The notes: generated by a model not told the origin, from the sequence alone. A stretch of DNA of 52,090 bases from Streptomyces yangpuensis (GCF_001005295.1 NZ_LBMK01000002.1:625817-677906), one strand, 5' to 3'; positions 18,056 to 26,987 are shown, counted from the first letter of the stretch. Made by a program: numbers and translations.

Positions 18056-20442
18056 TACTGGCACGCCTCGCAGGACTCGGGGTTCTCAAGGGAGCAGGCC
18101 AGCGCCTCTGCGTCGACGGCCTGCGGGAGGGCCACCGGAGCGGCGGTGGTGGCCTGGGCGGCGCGGGCGATCTTCGTCGCCGGGCGCGAGCGCAGGTAGT
18201 ACGTGGTCTTCAGGCCCTGCTTCCAGGCATACGCGTACATCGAGCTGAGCTTGCCGATGGTGGGCGTCTCCAGGAACAGGTTCAGCGACTGAGACTGGTC
18301 CAGGAACGGCGTACGGGCCGCCGCCATGTCGATCAGGCCGCGCTGCGGGATCTCCCACGCCGTGCGGTACAGCGCGCGCACCTCGGCCGGGATCCAGCCG
18401 AAGCCCTGCACCGAGCCCGAGGAGTCGCGCAGCGCCTCACGGGTCTGGGCGTCCCACACGCCGAGCTGCTTCAGCTCCTCCACCAGGTAGCCGTTCACCT
18501 GGAGGAACTCACCCGACAGCGTCTCGCGCTTGAACAGGTTGGAGACCTGCGGCTCGATGCACTCGTACACGCCGGCGATCGAGGCGATCGTGGCCGTCGG
18601 GGCGATGGCGAGGAGCAGGGAGTTGCGCATGCCGGTCTCGGCGACGCGGGCGCGCAGCGCGTCCCAGCGCTCCGGCCAGTTCAGCTCGGTGTCGTAGTGG
18701 TCCGGGTGCAGGACGCCGCGCGCGGTGCGCGTCTGCTCCCAGGCCGGCAGCGGGCCGCTGCGCTCGGCGAGGTCGCAGGAGGCCTCGTACGCGGCCAGCA
18801 TGATGCGCTCGGAGAGCTTGGTGGACAGGGCCTTCGCCTCGGGGGAGTCGAAGGGCAGCTTCAGCTTGAAGAAGACGTCCTGGAGGCCCATCGCGCCCAG
18901 GCCCACCGGGCGCCAGCGGGCGTTGGAGCGGCCGGCCTGCTCGGTCGGGTAGAAGTTGATGTCCACCACGCGGTCGAGGAAGGTCACGGCCGTGCGGACG
19001 GTCTCGTCCAGGCGCTCCCAGTCGATCTCGCCCGTCTCCGTGAGCACGAAGGCGCCCAGGTTGACCGAGCCGAGGTTGCAGACGGCCGTCTCGCCGTCGT
19101 TCGTGACCTCGATGATCTCGGTGCACAGGTTCGAGGAGTGGACGACGGTGCCCGGCTCGGCGGTCTGGTTGGCCGTGCGGTTGGAGGCGTCCTTGAAGGT
19201 CATCCAGCCCTGGCCGGTCTGCGCGAGGGTGCGCATCATCCGGCCGTACAGGTCGCGGGCGGGCATGGTCTTGCGGGCCAGGCCGTCGGCCTCGGCCTTG
19301 CGGTAGGCGGCGTCGAACGCGTCGCCCCACAGGTCGACCAGCTCGGGGACGTCGGCCGGGGAGAACAGCGACCACTCGGCGTCGGCGTTCACGCGGCGCA
19401 TGAACTCGTCCGGCACCCAGTGGGCGAGGTTCAGGTTGTGGGTGCGGCGCTGGTCCTCACCGGTGTTGTCGCGGAGCTCCAGGAACTCCTCGATGTCCGC
19501 GTGCCAGGTCTCCAGGTAGACGGCGGCGGCGCCCTTGCGGCGGCCGCCCTGGTTCACGGCGGCGACGGAGGCGTCGAGGGTCTTCAGGAACGGCACGATG
19601 CCGTTGGAGTGGCCGTTGGTGCCGCGGATCAGCGAACCGCGGGCGCGGATGCGGGAGTACGACAGGCCGATGCCACCGGCGTGCTTCGACAGGCGCGCGA
19701 CCTGGTGGTAGCGGTCGTAGATCGAGTCGAGCTCGTCCAGCGGGGAGTCCAGCAGGTAGCAGGAGGACATCTGCGGGTGCCGGGTGCCGGAGTTGAAGAG
19801 GGTGGGGGAGGAGGGCAGGTAGTCGAGGCGGCTCATCAGCCGGTACAGCGAGGCGACTTCCTCGACGGCCTGGACGCTCTCGTCCGCGGCGAGACCGCAG
19901 GCCACGCGCAGCATGAAGTACTGCGGGGTCTCGATGACCTGACGGGTGATGGGATGGCGCAGCAGGTAGCGGCTGTGCAGGGTCCGCAGGCCGAAGAAGC
20001 CGAAGCGGTCGTCGGCGCCCTCGGCGAGGGTGTGCTCGACCAGCGCGTCCAGGCGGCTCGCGTGCGTGCGCACGAACTCGGCGGTGCGGTCGGCGATGAG
20101 GCCCTCGCGGTGGCCGACCGCGACGGAGGCGGAGAAGGAGGTGGCGCCCTGGCTCGCGGCCTCGTCGCGCACGGCCAGCGTCAGCAGGCGGGCGGCGAGC
20201 TTGGAGTAGGCCGGGTCCTCGGAGATGAGGCCCGCGGCGGACTCGGTGGCCAGCCCCCGCAGTTCGGCGTCGTCGGCGGCGGAGCTGCGGCCGCGGAGCG
20301 CGGCGGCGGCGACGCGGCCGGGGTCGGTGTCGGGGAGGTCCGCCGTCAGTTCGGTGAGGGTACGCAGCAGCGTGGCCCCCGGGCCCTCGGTGTTGTCGCC
20401 AGAAACGGACTCGGCGCGCGGTGCGGAAGGCGCGATGGTCAC
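18055..20442 (-). CDS. nrdA: Class I ribonucleotide reductase large (catalytic) subunit
   Basis: The 795-aa protein is of NrdA type. Active-site residues are seen as the redox Cys in MSSCYLLD, NLCTEI (thiyl Cys and Glu), CNLGSVNLGAF (second redox Cys), and a C-terminal CEAC shuttle pair at the very end. There is no obvious ATP-cone in the divergent N-terminal 80 residues, which are Ala-rich. The GTG start at 20442 lies after a GGGAGAGCTCCC palindrome that could occlude the ribosome site. Expression is expected to be controlled by the upstream cobalamin riboswitch and NrdR boxes. Confidence 0.95.
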   Translation of the reverse strand: MTIAPSAPRAESVSGDNTEGPGATLLRTLTELTADLPDTDPGRVAAAALRGRSSAADDAELRGLATESAAGLISEDPAYSKLAARLLTLAVRDEAASQGATSFSASVAVGHREGLIADRTAEFVRTHASRLDALVEHTLAEGADDRFGFFGLRTLHSRYLLRHPITRQVIETPQYFMLRVACGLAADESVQAVEEVASLYRLMSRLDYLPSSPTLFNSGTRHPQMSSCYLLDSPLDELDSIYDRYHQVARLSKHAGGIGLSYSRIRARGSLIRGTNGHSNGIVPFLKTLDASVAAVNQGGRRKGAAAVYLETWHADIEEFLELRDNTGEDQRRTHNLNLAHWVPDEFMRRVNADAEWSLFSPADVPELVDLWGDAFDAAYRKAEADGLARKTMPARDLYGRMMRTLAQTGQGWMTFKDASNRTANQTAEPGTVVHSSNLCTEIIEVTNDGETAVCNLGSVNLGAFVLTETGEIDWERLDETVRTAVTFLDRVVDINFYPTEQAGRSNARWRPVGLGAMGLQDVFFKLKLPFDSPEAKALSTKLSERIMLAAYEASCDLAERSGPLPAWEQTRTARGVLHPDHYDTELNWPERWDALRARVAETGMRNSLLLAIAPTATIASIAGVYECIEPQVSNLFKRETLSGEFLQVNGYLVEELKQLGVWDAQTREALRDSSGSVQGFGWIPAEVRALYRTAWEIPQRGLIDMAAARTPFLDQSQSLNLFLETPTIGKLSSMYAYAWKQGLKTTYYLRSRPATKIARAAQATTAAPVALPQAVDAEALACSLENPESCEACQ

Positions 20443-20589
20443 GGCGGGAGCTCTCCCTCGCTCGGCCCGGTCATCGGCGGGCGGGCGCGGGCGCATGCGG
20501 GCGTGGCAGGAACGGGCACACCGCATGGCGTCCACCGGCCCAACCGCGAGGCCCGGACGTGTCGGCACCCGGTTCGGTCGATCCGGGCG

Positions 20590-20693
20590 CGCTGACGGCA
20601 GGTCATCGGACTTGGCGTCCGGATGCCGGACACTTCATACCGTTGCGGGACAGTTCCGGATTCCCACCGGATTCCCCTGCGGCGACAGCAGGC
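20590..20693 (-). promoter_or_regulatory. Adenosylcobalamin riboswitch of nrdAB
   Basis: On the minus strand the leader contains the conserved core GGTGGGAATCCGG...CTGTCCCGCAACGGTA followed by the B12 box AAGTCCGATGACCTGCC (20613-20597). B12-riboswitch control of Streptomyces class Ia nrdABS is established: coenzyme B12 shuts the operon off so the B12-dependent enzyme is used. The expression platform lies in 20443-20590. Confidence 0.92.
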
Positions 20694-20696
20694 ATG

Positions 20697-20712
20697 AGCA
20701 TACATGTGGGGG
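20697..20712 (-). promoter_or_regulatory. NrdR-like box 2
   Basis: Minus-strand CCCCCACATGTATGCT has the ACATGT core. Its centre is 32 bp (three helical turns) from box 1. TATGCT within it could be the -10 hexamer, so NrdR would block the promoter. Confidence 0.65.
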
Positions 20713-20728
20713 CGCCCTTGTGCGGCAC

Positions 20729-20744
20729 CCCCAACATGTAGTGT
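20729..20744 (-). promoter_or_regulatory. NrdR-like box 1
   Basis: Minus-strand ACACTACATGTTGGGG resembles the 16-bp NrdR box (ACACwAyATrTwG-type). The paired arrangement upstream of nrdAB is the usual NrdR operator layout. It lies directly after the GNAT stop codon. Confidence 0.7.
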
Positions 20745-20752
20745 CGGCATGG

Positions 20753-21250
20753 CTACAGCTTGAGTCGGTACGTGAGGAGTTTCAGGCCCTCGATGGGCGC
20801 CCAGTCCCGCTCCGGGGTGCGCTCGAAGCCCAGCCGTACGTAGATCCGGTGGGCCCCGGCCATGCTGCGCTGGGTGGAGAGCACGAGGCCCGTGACGCCC
20901 TCGATCGCCCGCGCCCGCTCGATGCACGCCCGCACCAGGGCCTCGCCGACGCCCCGGCCGCGGGCCGCGTGGGCCACCGCGAGCATCCGGAACTCGGCCT
21001 CGTCGGGGCCGGCGATGTCGGCGAGCGGGCTGCCGGGTGCGGCGAAGGTCACGCCGCCGAGCACCCGCCCGCCGCGCTCGGCGACGAGCACCTCGGCCAG
21101 GGCGGCCCGGCCGGCCACGTCACGCAGCACGTTCAGGTAGGCGTCGTCCTCGTTGAAGTCCAGGTGCCCGTCGGCGAGGTAGGCCCGCGCCGTGATCTCG
21201 CCCAGCGTCTCGTGGTCGGCGGGCACCGCCGTTCTGATCACCATGTCCAT
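20753..21250 (-). CDS. GNAT-family N-acetyltransferase
   Basis: The 165-aa protein has the acetyl-CoA binding motif A (RMLAVAHAARGRGVGEALV, about 88-106) and the motif B region with GAHRIYVRLGFERT. The substrate is unknown. Two starts two codons apart (21250, 21244) are possible. It lies upstream of nrdA on the same strand but is separated by the NrdR boxes and riboswitch, so it is probably a separate unit. Confidence 0.85.
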   Translation of the reverse strand: MDMVIRTAVPADHETLGEITARAYLADGHLDFNEDDAYLNVLRDVAGRAALAEVLVAERGGRVLGGVTFAAPGSPLADIAGPDEAEFRMLAVAHAARGRGVGEALVRACIERARAIEGVTGLVLSTQRSMAGAHRIYVRLGFERTPERDWAPIEGLKLLTYRLKL

Positions 21251-21328
21251 GCGGTCGAGTGTGCAGGACGCCTCCCGGCGGGCGGCGCTATCGTCGGAGG
21301 CAGCACCGTCGAGGAAGGTGAGCGAGGC

Positions 21329-21913
21329 ATGACCGTGATGACCGACAGGCCCCACATGCTGACCGAGGACTTCGAGGCTGTCGCACGCATAGCCGCTCGT
21401 GAGCGAGAAGGCACGCGACTTGAGTTCATCGACGGAGTCATCAGGAGCAAGGCCATGCCGGACGGCGACCACCAGATGATCATCCAGTGGTTGACGCGGA
21501 TCTTCCTGCAGCACCGGCCGGAGCTCTGGCTCCACGGGGGGCAGGGGATCAAGGCGCAGGCTTATCGCGAGGGCAGGGCCATCCCGGACGCGGTGCTGGC
21601 CCCTTCCAAGGCGTTCGCGGGACAGGGCGACTGGGTCGACCCCGCTCCGATCCTCATGGCCGTCGAGGTGACTTCGTGGGACTCCGACACCGTCCGGCGG
21701 GATCACGTCGAGAAGCCCCGTGCCTACGCGGAGACCGGCATCCCCTTGTACCTGCTGATCGACCGGGCCAAGTGCGAGGTCTCCGTCTACAGCCAGCCCA
21801 ACGGCCAGCGGTACGAGAGCATCCACATCGTGCCCTATGGAACGGACATTGCGCTGCCCGACCCCGTCGGCATCACCCTTCAGACCGAGGTCTTCAAGGA
21901 CTGGGTGCGCTGA
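21329..21913 (+). CDS. Uma2-family (DUF820) nuclease-fold protein
   Basis: The 194-aa protein is of Uma2 type with a PD-(D/E)XK-like core: Glu in RLEFIDGVI, PDAVLAP, the VEVTSWDS Glu-x-Thr motif and a Lys in RRDHVEKPRAYAE. Such genes are numerous in Streptomyces and cyanobacteria and their role is unclear. GAGGAAGG and GCGAGG precede the ATG. It is divergent from the GNAT gene and followed by a strong terminator. Confidence 0.85.
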   Translation: MTVMTDRPHMLTEDFEAVARIAAREREGTRLEFIDGVIRSKAMPDGDHQMIIQWLTRIFLQHRPELWLHGGQGIKAQAYREGRAIPDAVLAPSKAFAGQGDWVDPAPILMAVEVTSWDSDTVRRDHVEKPRAYAETGIPLYLLIDRAKCEVSVYSQPNGQRYESIHIVPYGTDIALPDPVGITLQTEVFKDWVR

Positions 21914-21924
21914 GCAGCGCCGAA

Positions 21925-21955
21925 GGGGCCCCGCCGCAGGACGCGGCGGGGCCCC
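21925..21955. terminator. Terminator between Uma2 gene and the cstA unit
   Basis: A 13-bp stem (21925-21937 with 21943-21955) has the loop AGGAC and separates convergent genes. Confidence 0.88.
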
Positions 21956-21966
21956 TCCGGCGTGTG

Positions 21967-22164
21967 TCAGCAGCAGCGGAAGCCCTCACGGGGGTCCGCC
22001 TCGCGGGCGTCCGTGCGGGCGCGTTCGAAGGCGCGGCGGGTGAGGACCTCCGCGTCCGGGTCGTGGGAGCGGGCGTGGGCCACGTACCGGTCGTAGGCGG
22101 CCTCCCCCGAGAACTCCCGTACGTAGAACCGGGCCCTGGCCAGCACGCTGCGTACGGTGCTCAC
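21967..22164 (-). CDS. YbdD/YjiX-family small protein
   Basis: The 65-aa protein carries the family hallmark GEAAYDRYVAHARSHDPDA in its middle and ends in two Cys residues. Its GTG start overlaps the cstA stop (GTGA), and YbdD-type genes nearly always follow cstA. A supporting role for the transporter is inferred. Confidence 0.9.
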   Translation of the reverse strand: MSTVRSVLARARFYVREFSGEAAYDRYVAHARSHDPDAEVLTRRAFERARTDAREADPREGFRCC

Positions 22165-24386
22165 CCCACCGGCTCCTTGACCTGCCCGCCGCCGGAGTCG
22201 CGGTCCGCCCCTGCGGCGGCGAGCTGGGCCCGCTCCTCGGCGGTCGCGATCAGGCCGGCCGGGGCGACGATCTTCGACTCGGTCCACGGGGTCTCGGAGA
22301 GCTTCGCCGAGCCCGGGTCGCGGACGGCCTTGAGGCAGGTCCGGGCCGCGTCCGCGAGGACCACGATGATCAGGACGGCGAACAGGGCGCACAGCACGCC
22401 GTCGACCGTGGCGTTGGTGACGATCGTGTGCATGTCGTCCATGTTCTTCGCGGGGGCCAGCACCTTGTCGGCGTCGATGCCCGCCTGGTACTTGTCGCGC
22501 TGGGCGAAGAAGCCGACCTTCACGTCCTCGGAGAAGACCTTCTGGTAGCTGGCGGTGAGGGTCACCGTGGCGTCCCAGGCCAGCGGGACGCCCGTCACCC
22601 ACGCCCACTTCAGCCGCCCGGACTTCACCAGCAGCGTGGTGCAGACCGCCAGCGCGACCGCGGCGAGCAGCTGGTTGGCGATGCCGAAGAGCGGGAAGAG
22701 CTGGTTGATCCCGCCCAGCGGGTCCTTGATGCCGACCCACAGGAAGTAGCCCCACGCGCCGACCACGATCGCGCTCGCGAACCACACGCCGGGCTTCCAG
22801 CTGACGTCCTTGAAGGACTTGTGGACGTTGCCGAGGGTGTCCTGGAGCATGAACCGGCCCACGCGGGTGCCCGCGTCGAGCGTCGTCAGGATGAAGAGGG
22901 CCTCGAACATGATCGCGAAGTGGTACCAGAAGGCCTTCATCCCGGCGCCGCCGATGACGGAGGAGAAGATCTCCGACATTCCGAGTGCGAAGGTCGGCGC
23001 GCCGCCGGTACGGGACAGCAGGCTGGCTTCCTCGACGTCCTTGGCGGCCTGGGTGAGGGCCTCGGGCGAGATGGCGAAGCCGAAGTTCGTCACCGCCTGC
23101 GAGGCGGACTCGACCGTGGTGCCGATGATCCCGGGAGGGGAGTTGACCGCGAAGAAGAGGCCCGGCTCGATGATGCAGGCCGCGATGATCGCCATGACGG
23201 CGACGAACGACTCGGTCAGCATGGCGCCGTAGCCGATCATGCGGACCTGGGTCTCCTTCTGGATCATCTTCGGGGTGGTGCCCGAGGAGACCAGGGCGTG
23301 GAAGCCCGACAGCGCGCCGCACGCGATGGTGATGAAGACGAACGGGAACATCGACCCGGCGAAGACCGGGCCGTCCCCGCGGGCCGCGAAGTCGGTGATC
23401 GACGGCATCTTCAGCGTCGGCATCGCGATGACCACGCCGATCGCGAGGAGGGCGATCGTGCCGATCTTCATGAAGGTGGACAGGTAGTCGCGGGGCGCGA
23501 GCAGCATCCACACCGGCAGGACCGACGCCAGGAAGCCGTACACCACCATCCAGATGACGAGCGTCTCCTTCTCCAGGGTGAAGGTCCCGGCGAAGGAGGA
23601 CTCGGCGACCCAGCCGCCCGCGACGATGGCGAGCAGCAGCAGGGCGACGCCGATGAGGGAGACCTCGGTGACCCGGCCCGGCCGCAGGACGCGCAGGTAG
23701 AAGCCCATGAAGACGGCGATCGGGATGGTCATGCCGATGGAGAAGACGCCCCACGGGGAGTGGGCGAGGGCGTTGACGATGACCAGCGCCAGCACCGCCA
23801 GCAGGATGATCATGATGGCGAACACGGCGACCAGGGCGGCGGCTCCGCCGACGGGGCCGATCTCGTCCCGCGCCATCTGGCCGAGCGAGCGGCCGTCGCG
23901 GCGGGTGGAGAAGAACAGCGTCACCATGTCCTGGACGGCGCCCGCGAAGATCACGCCCGCGACGATCCAGATGGTCCCGGGCAGGTAGCCCATCTGCGCG
24001 GCGAGCACGGGGCCGACGAGCGGGCCCGCGCCGGCGACGGCGGCGAAGTGGTGGCCGAAGAGCACCCGGCGGTCGGTGGGATGGAAGTCGACACCGTTGT
24101 CGAGGCGTTCGGCGGGGGTGGCCCGCGTGGCGTCGACCTTCAGTACGCGGTGCGCGATGAAGCGCGCGTAGAAGCGGTAGCCGATGGCGTACGAGCCCAG
24201 GGCCGCGGCGAGCAGCCAGGCCGCGGAGATCTCCTCGCCGCGCGAGAGCGCCAGCACGCCCCAGCCGAGGGCGCCCACGAGGCCGACGAGCACCCATACG
24301 GCGATGGACTTGGGGGAGGGCGGGCCCGATGAGGTTCCCGGACCCGCCGTGTCCCGTTGTGTCCCTGTTGCTTCCGGTTCAGGCAT
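22161..24386 (-). CDS. cstA: CstA-family carbon-starvation / pyruvate transporter
   Basis: The 741-aa integral membrane protein has about 16-18 hydrophobic segments. CstA signatures: GHHFAAVAGAGPLVGPVLAAQMGYLPG (about 111-137), ACGALSGFHALVSSGTTPK (mid) and FWYHFAIMFEALFILTTLDAGTR. E. coli homologues (CstA, BtsT) import peptides or pyruvate; pyruvate is the likeliest substrate but not provable here. It is translationally coupled to the YbdD-like gene. It lies next to dasR, which may be coincidental. Confidence 0.93.
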   Translation of the reverse strand: MPEPEATGTQRDTAGPGTSSGPPSPKSIAVWVLVGLVGALGWGVLALSRGEEISAAWLLAAALGSYAIGYRFYARFIAHRVLKVDATRATPAERLDNGVDFHPTDRRVLFGHHFAAVAGAGPLVGPVLAAQMGYLPGTIWIVAGVIFAGAVQDMVTLFFSTRRDGRSLGQMARDEIGPVGGAAALVAVFAIMIILLAVLALVIVNALAHSPWGVFSIGMTIPIAVFMGFYLRVLRPGRVTEVSLIGVALLLLAIVAGGWVAESSFAGTFTLEKETLVIWMVVYGFLASVLPVWMLLAPRDYLSTFMKIGTIALLAIGVVIAMPTLKMPSITDFAARGDGPVFAGSMFPFVFITIACGALSGFHALVSSGTTPKMIQKETQVRMIGYGAMLTESFVAVMAIIAACIIEPGLFFAVNSPPGIIGTTVESASQAVTNFGFAISPEALTQAAKDVEEASLLSRTGGAPTFALGMSEIFSSVIGGAGMKAFWYHFAIMFEALFILTTLDAGTRVGRFMLQDTLGNVHKSFKDVSWKPGVWFASAIVVGAWGYFLWVGIKDPLGGINQLFPLFGIANQLLAAVALAVCTTLLVKSGRLKWAWVTGVPLAWDATVTLTASYQKVFSEDVKVGFFAQRDKYQAGIDADKVLAPAKNMDDMHTIVTNATVDGVLCALFAVLIIVVLADAARTCLKAVRDPGSAKLSETPWTESKIVAPAGLIATAEERAQLAAAGADRDSGGGQVKEPVG

Positions 24387-24525
24387 GATCTCTCGTCCCC
24401 TCGTCGATCATCTGCGTAAGCAGGCGGAATCTACGGGGAATTGCCTGGTGAACGTAAGACCCCGTCCGCATTCCGGTCGCGGAATTCCGGTACGCGGGGC
24501 GGGGTACGGGTCTGTGGAGTGTGTG
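24387..24525 (-). other. dasR-cstA intergenic region
   Basis: This gap between two same-strand genes contains outward-paired blocks AGACCCCGTCCGC (about 24457) and GCGGGGCGGGGTACGGGTCT (about 24496-24515) flanking two copies of ATTCCGG. It is an imperfect, long-range stem and a possible dasR terminator. Confidence 0.4.
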
Positions 24526-25290
24526 TCAGACGGCGGGGCGCTTGAGCCTGGCGACGAACTTGTAGCGGTCGCCGCGGTACACCGAACGCACCCACTCCAC
24601 CGGTTCGCCGTCGGCGTCCAGGGAGTGCCGGGAGAGCATGAGCATCGGCAGCCCGACGTCCGTGCCGAGCAGGCCGGCCTCGCGCGGGGTGGCCAGCGAG
24701 GTCTCGATCGTCTCCTCGGCCTCGGCCAGGTGGACGTCGTACACCTCGGCGAGGGCGGTGTAGAGGGAGGTGTACTTGGCGAGCGAACGGCGCAGCGCGG
24801 GGAACCTCTTGGCGGAGAGATGGGTGGTCTCGATGGCCATGGGCTCGCCGCTGGCCAGCCGCAGCCGCTCGATGCGCAGCACCCGCCCACCGGTGTTGAT
24901 CTTCAGCAGTCCGGCGAGGGTGTCGTCGGCGGTCACGTAGCCGATGTCGAGGAGCTGCGAGGTCGGCTCCAGGCCCTGGGCCCGCATGTCCTCCGTGTAC
25001 GAGGTCAGTTGCAGGGCCTGGGAGACCTTGGGCTTGGCGACGAAGGTGCCTTTGCCCTGGATCCGCTCCAGTCGCCCCTCCACGACCAGTTCCTGGAGGG
25101 CCTGGCGGACCGTGGTGCGCGAGGTGTCGAATTCGGCCGCGAGCGTGCGTTCCGGCGGTACCGGGGTGCCGGGCGGCAGTGTCTCGGTCATGTCGAGCAA
25201 GTGCCGCTTGAGTCGGTAGTACTTGGGTACACGCGCCGTCCGGGTGGCCGCCCCGTCGTCCGGCTCCGTGAGTGCCCCTTCGGTGGCCAT
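24526..25290 (-). CDS. dasR: GntR/HutC-family global regulator DasR
   Basis: The 254-aa protein has an N-terminal winged HTH (about 20-90; [24 protein letters not shown] and [13 protein letters not shown]) and a C-terminal HutC/UTRA effector domain (about 100-250) ending [14 protein letters not shown] recognise it as close to S. coelicolor DasR, which senses glucosamine phosphates and represses GlcNAc/chitin uptake, nagB and antibiotic regulators. ATG 25290 (AAGG 9-12 nt upstream) gives the same length as the characterised protein; the frame is open to 25329. It is divergent from dasA. Confidence 0.96.
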   Translation of the reverse strand: MATEGALTEPDDGAATRTARVPKYYRLKRHLLDMTETLPPGTPVPPERTLAAEFDTSRTTVRQALQELVVEGRLERIQGKGTFVAKPKVSQALQLTSYTEDMRAQGLEPTSQLLDIGYVTADDTLAGLLKINTGGRVLRIERLRLASGEPMAIETTHLSAKRFPALRRSLAKYTSLYTALAEVYDVHLAEAEETIETSLATPREAGLLGTDVGLPMLMLSRHSLDADGEPVEWVRSVYRGDRYKFVARLKRPAV

Positions 25291-25400
25291 CGCCGCCCGC
25301 CTTCCCGACTCCAGTTTCGCTGCCGTCACCGGCTCCTCCGATATGTGCGGTCACATGGTGACACGAGTGGGGGGACAGGCCTTCTCTCCCCCCAGGTGTC

Positions 25401-25416
25401 GGTCCGATAACGGACC
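25401..25416. promoter_or_regulatory. Palindrome in dasR-dasA intergenic region
   Basis: GGTCCG-ATAA-CGGACC is a perfect 6-4-6 dyad 111 bp upstream of dasR. It shares the outer GGTC/GACC with dre sites but has a different spacing. Confidence 0.45.
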
Positions 25417-25448
25417 GGGCACCCGCTCATTAGACCCTTGACACCCCT

Positions 25449-25464
25449 AAAGGTCTAGGCCAAG
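25449..25464 (+). promoter_or_regulatory. Second, weaker dre-like site at dasA
   Basis: AAAGGTCTAGGCCAAG matches the dre consensus ACTGGTCTAGACCACT at 11 of 16 positions and keeps GGTCTAG-CC intact. It lies 24 bp upstream of the stronger site and just after a TTGACA hexamer (25438-25443). Confidence 0.5.
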
Positions 25465-25472
25465 CTCCAGCT

Positions 25473-25488
25473 ACTGGTCTACACCAAT
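25473..25488 (+). promoter_or_regulatory. DasR-responsive element (dre) of dasA
   Basis: ACTGGTCTACACCAAT matches the dre core TGGTCTAGACCA at 11 of 12 positions. It lies 92 bp upstream of the dasA start, where DasR is known to repress. Confidence 0.93.
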
Positions 25489-25579
25489 ATGGATCAGATC
25501 CCAGCCCCACGGCAGTACTTCGCGTATGTCACCGCGGCGGGCAAGGGAAGTGCAGGCAGGCATCCCTGAGGAGGGTGGC

Positions 25580-26860
25580 GTGAAGCGCAAGCTCATCGCG
25601 GCGGTCGGTGTCGCGGGCATGATGGTCGGTGTCGCGGCGTGTGGCAACGGGGACGACGACAAGGCCAAGGCCGACGCGGGTCCCAAGGAGATCACCGTCT
25701 GGGTCATGGACGGCTCCGCGCCGAAGGCCTGGATCGACGAGGTCAACAAGGAGTTCTCGGCCAAGCACCCCGGTGTGACGGTCAAGGTCGAGGAGCAGAA
25801 GTGGACCGGCATCCAGGAGAAGGTCACCACGGCCCTCTCCGAGAACAACCCTCCGGACGTCCTTGAGCTCGGCAACACCCAGACCGCCGGCTACGCGGTC
25901 ACCGGCGGCCTCGCCGACCTGACCAAGGACAGGGCCGCCCTCGGCGCCGACGCCTGGCAGAAGAGCATGCTCGCCTCGGCCGAGGTCGACGGCAAGCTCT
26001 ACTCCGCCCCCTGGTACGCCGCCAACCGCGTCGTCGTCTACGACAAGAAGGCCTTCGCCAAGGCCGGCGTCACCCCGCCCACCACCCGCGACGAGTGGAT
26101 CGCCGGCCTGGAGAAGCTGAAGGCGGCCGACCCGGCCACCCAGCCCATCTACCTCCCCGGCCAGAGCTGGTACGTCCTCGCCGGTCTCATCTGGGACGAG
26201 GGCGGCGACCTCGCCGTCAAGGACGGCTCCAAGTGGAAGGGCGGTCTCGGCACCCCGCAGGCCGGCGCCGCGATGGAGTTCTACAAGAAGCTCCAGTCCT
26301 ACTCCACCGCCCCCAAGGACAAGGACGAGGCCAACCCGCAGCAGTCCACCGACATCGTCCCCAAGGGCGGCGTCGCCTCCTGGATCGGTCTCGGCTGGGA
26401 GGCCGGCGGTGCCGAGAAGGCCCTGAAGGAGGCGGGCAAGGAAGCCGACTTCGGCTACTTCCCGATCCCGGGCAAGACGGCCGACAAGACCAGCACCGTC
26501 TTCCTCGGCGGCTCGAACCTCGCCGTGGCCGAGCGCTCCAAGAACAAGGAGCTCGCCAAGGAGTGGCTGGCCCTCGCCGCCGGCAAGGACCAGATGACCA
26601 AGTACGCGGCCGAGACCAAAGGCGCGCTGCTCCCGAACCAGGCCGCCGCCAACTTCACCCCCGCCGCGGGCTCCTTCGCCGAGGCCATGGGCAAGGCCGG
26701 CGTCAACGGCAAGATCACCCCGGTCACCGCGGGCTGGGCGAACGTCGAGACCGAGCCGAACCCCATCAAGGAGTTCATGACCAAGGTCCTGAAGGGTGAG
26801 GACGCGGCCAAGGCCGGCGCCGAGGCGGACGCGGAGATCGCGAAGCGCATCAACAAGTAG
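25580..26860 (+). CDS. dasA: ABC transporter sugar-binding lipoprotein DasA
   Basis: The 426-aa extracellular solute-binding protein has a lipoprotein signal peptide: MKRKL, a hydrophobic stretch and a lipobox ending VAAC with Cys about residue 20. In Streptomyces DasA binds N,N'-diacetylchitobiose. GTG 25580 has GAGGAGGGTGG upstream. It is the first gene of dasABC; no ATPase gene is present, and the shared ATPase MsiK, encoded elsewhere, is known to energise such importers. It is controlled by DasR through the dre sites. Confidence 0.95.
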   Translation: MKRKLIAAVGVAGMMVGVAACGNGDDDKAKADAGPKEITVWVMDGSAPKAWIDEVNKEFSAKHPGVTVKVEEQKWTGIQEKVTTALSENNPPDVLELGNTQTAGYAVTGGLADLTKDRAALGADAWQKSMLASAEVDGKLYSAPWYAANRVVVYDKKAFAKAGVTPPTTRDEWIAGLEKLKAADPATQPIYLPGQSWYVLAGLIWDEGGDLAVKDGSKWKGGLGTPQAGAAMEFYKKLQSYSTAPKDKDEANPQQSTDIVPKGGVASWIGLGWEAGGAEKALKEAGKEADFGYFPIPGKTADKTSTVFLGGSNLAVAERSKNKELAKEWLALAAGKDQMTKYAAETKGALLPNQAAANFTPAAGSFAEAMGKAGVNGKITPVTAGWANVETEPNPIKEFMTKVLKGEDAAKAGAEADAEIAKRINK

Positions 26861-26953
26861 TCCCGCCCCGCAGTACCCGCACGACCCAGCAGTGTGATCG
26901 CACCGGGGAGTGCGGCAGGTGCCCGGACACCCGCCGCGCCCCCGGTCGCGCAT

Positions 26954-26969
26954 TTGACTCCACAGTCAA
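26954..26969. promoter_or_regulatory. Palindrome between dasA and dasB
   Basis: TTGACT-CCAC-AGTCAA is a perfect 6-4-6 dyad, 19 bp before the dasB ATG, inside a 127-bp intercistronic gap. It could be an operator, a weak -35 within a dyad, or an mRNA hairpin reducing dasBC relative to dasA. Confidence 0.45.
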
Positions 26970-26987
26970 CCGCGAGGAAGCCAAGCC

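Noticed and set aside
25526..25579. Longer dasA from 25526.
   Set aside because: It would place residues before the lipoprotein signal peptide; GTG 25580 has a strong SD and gives a proper signal sequence.
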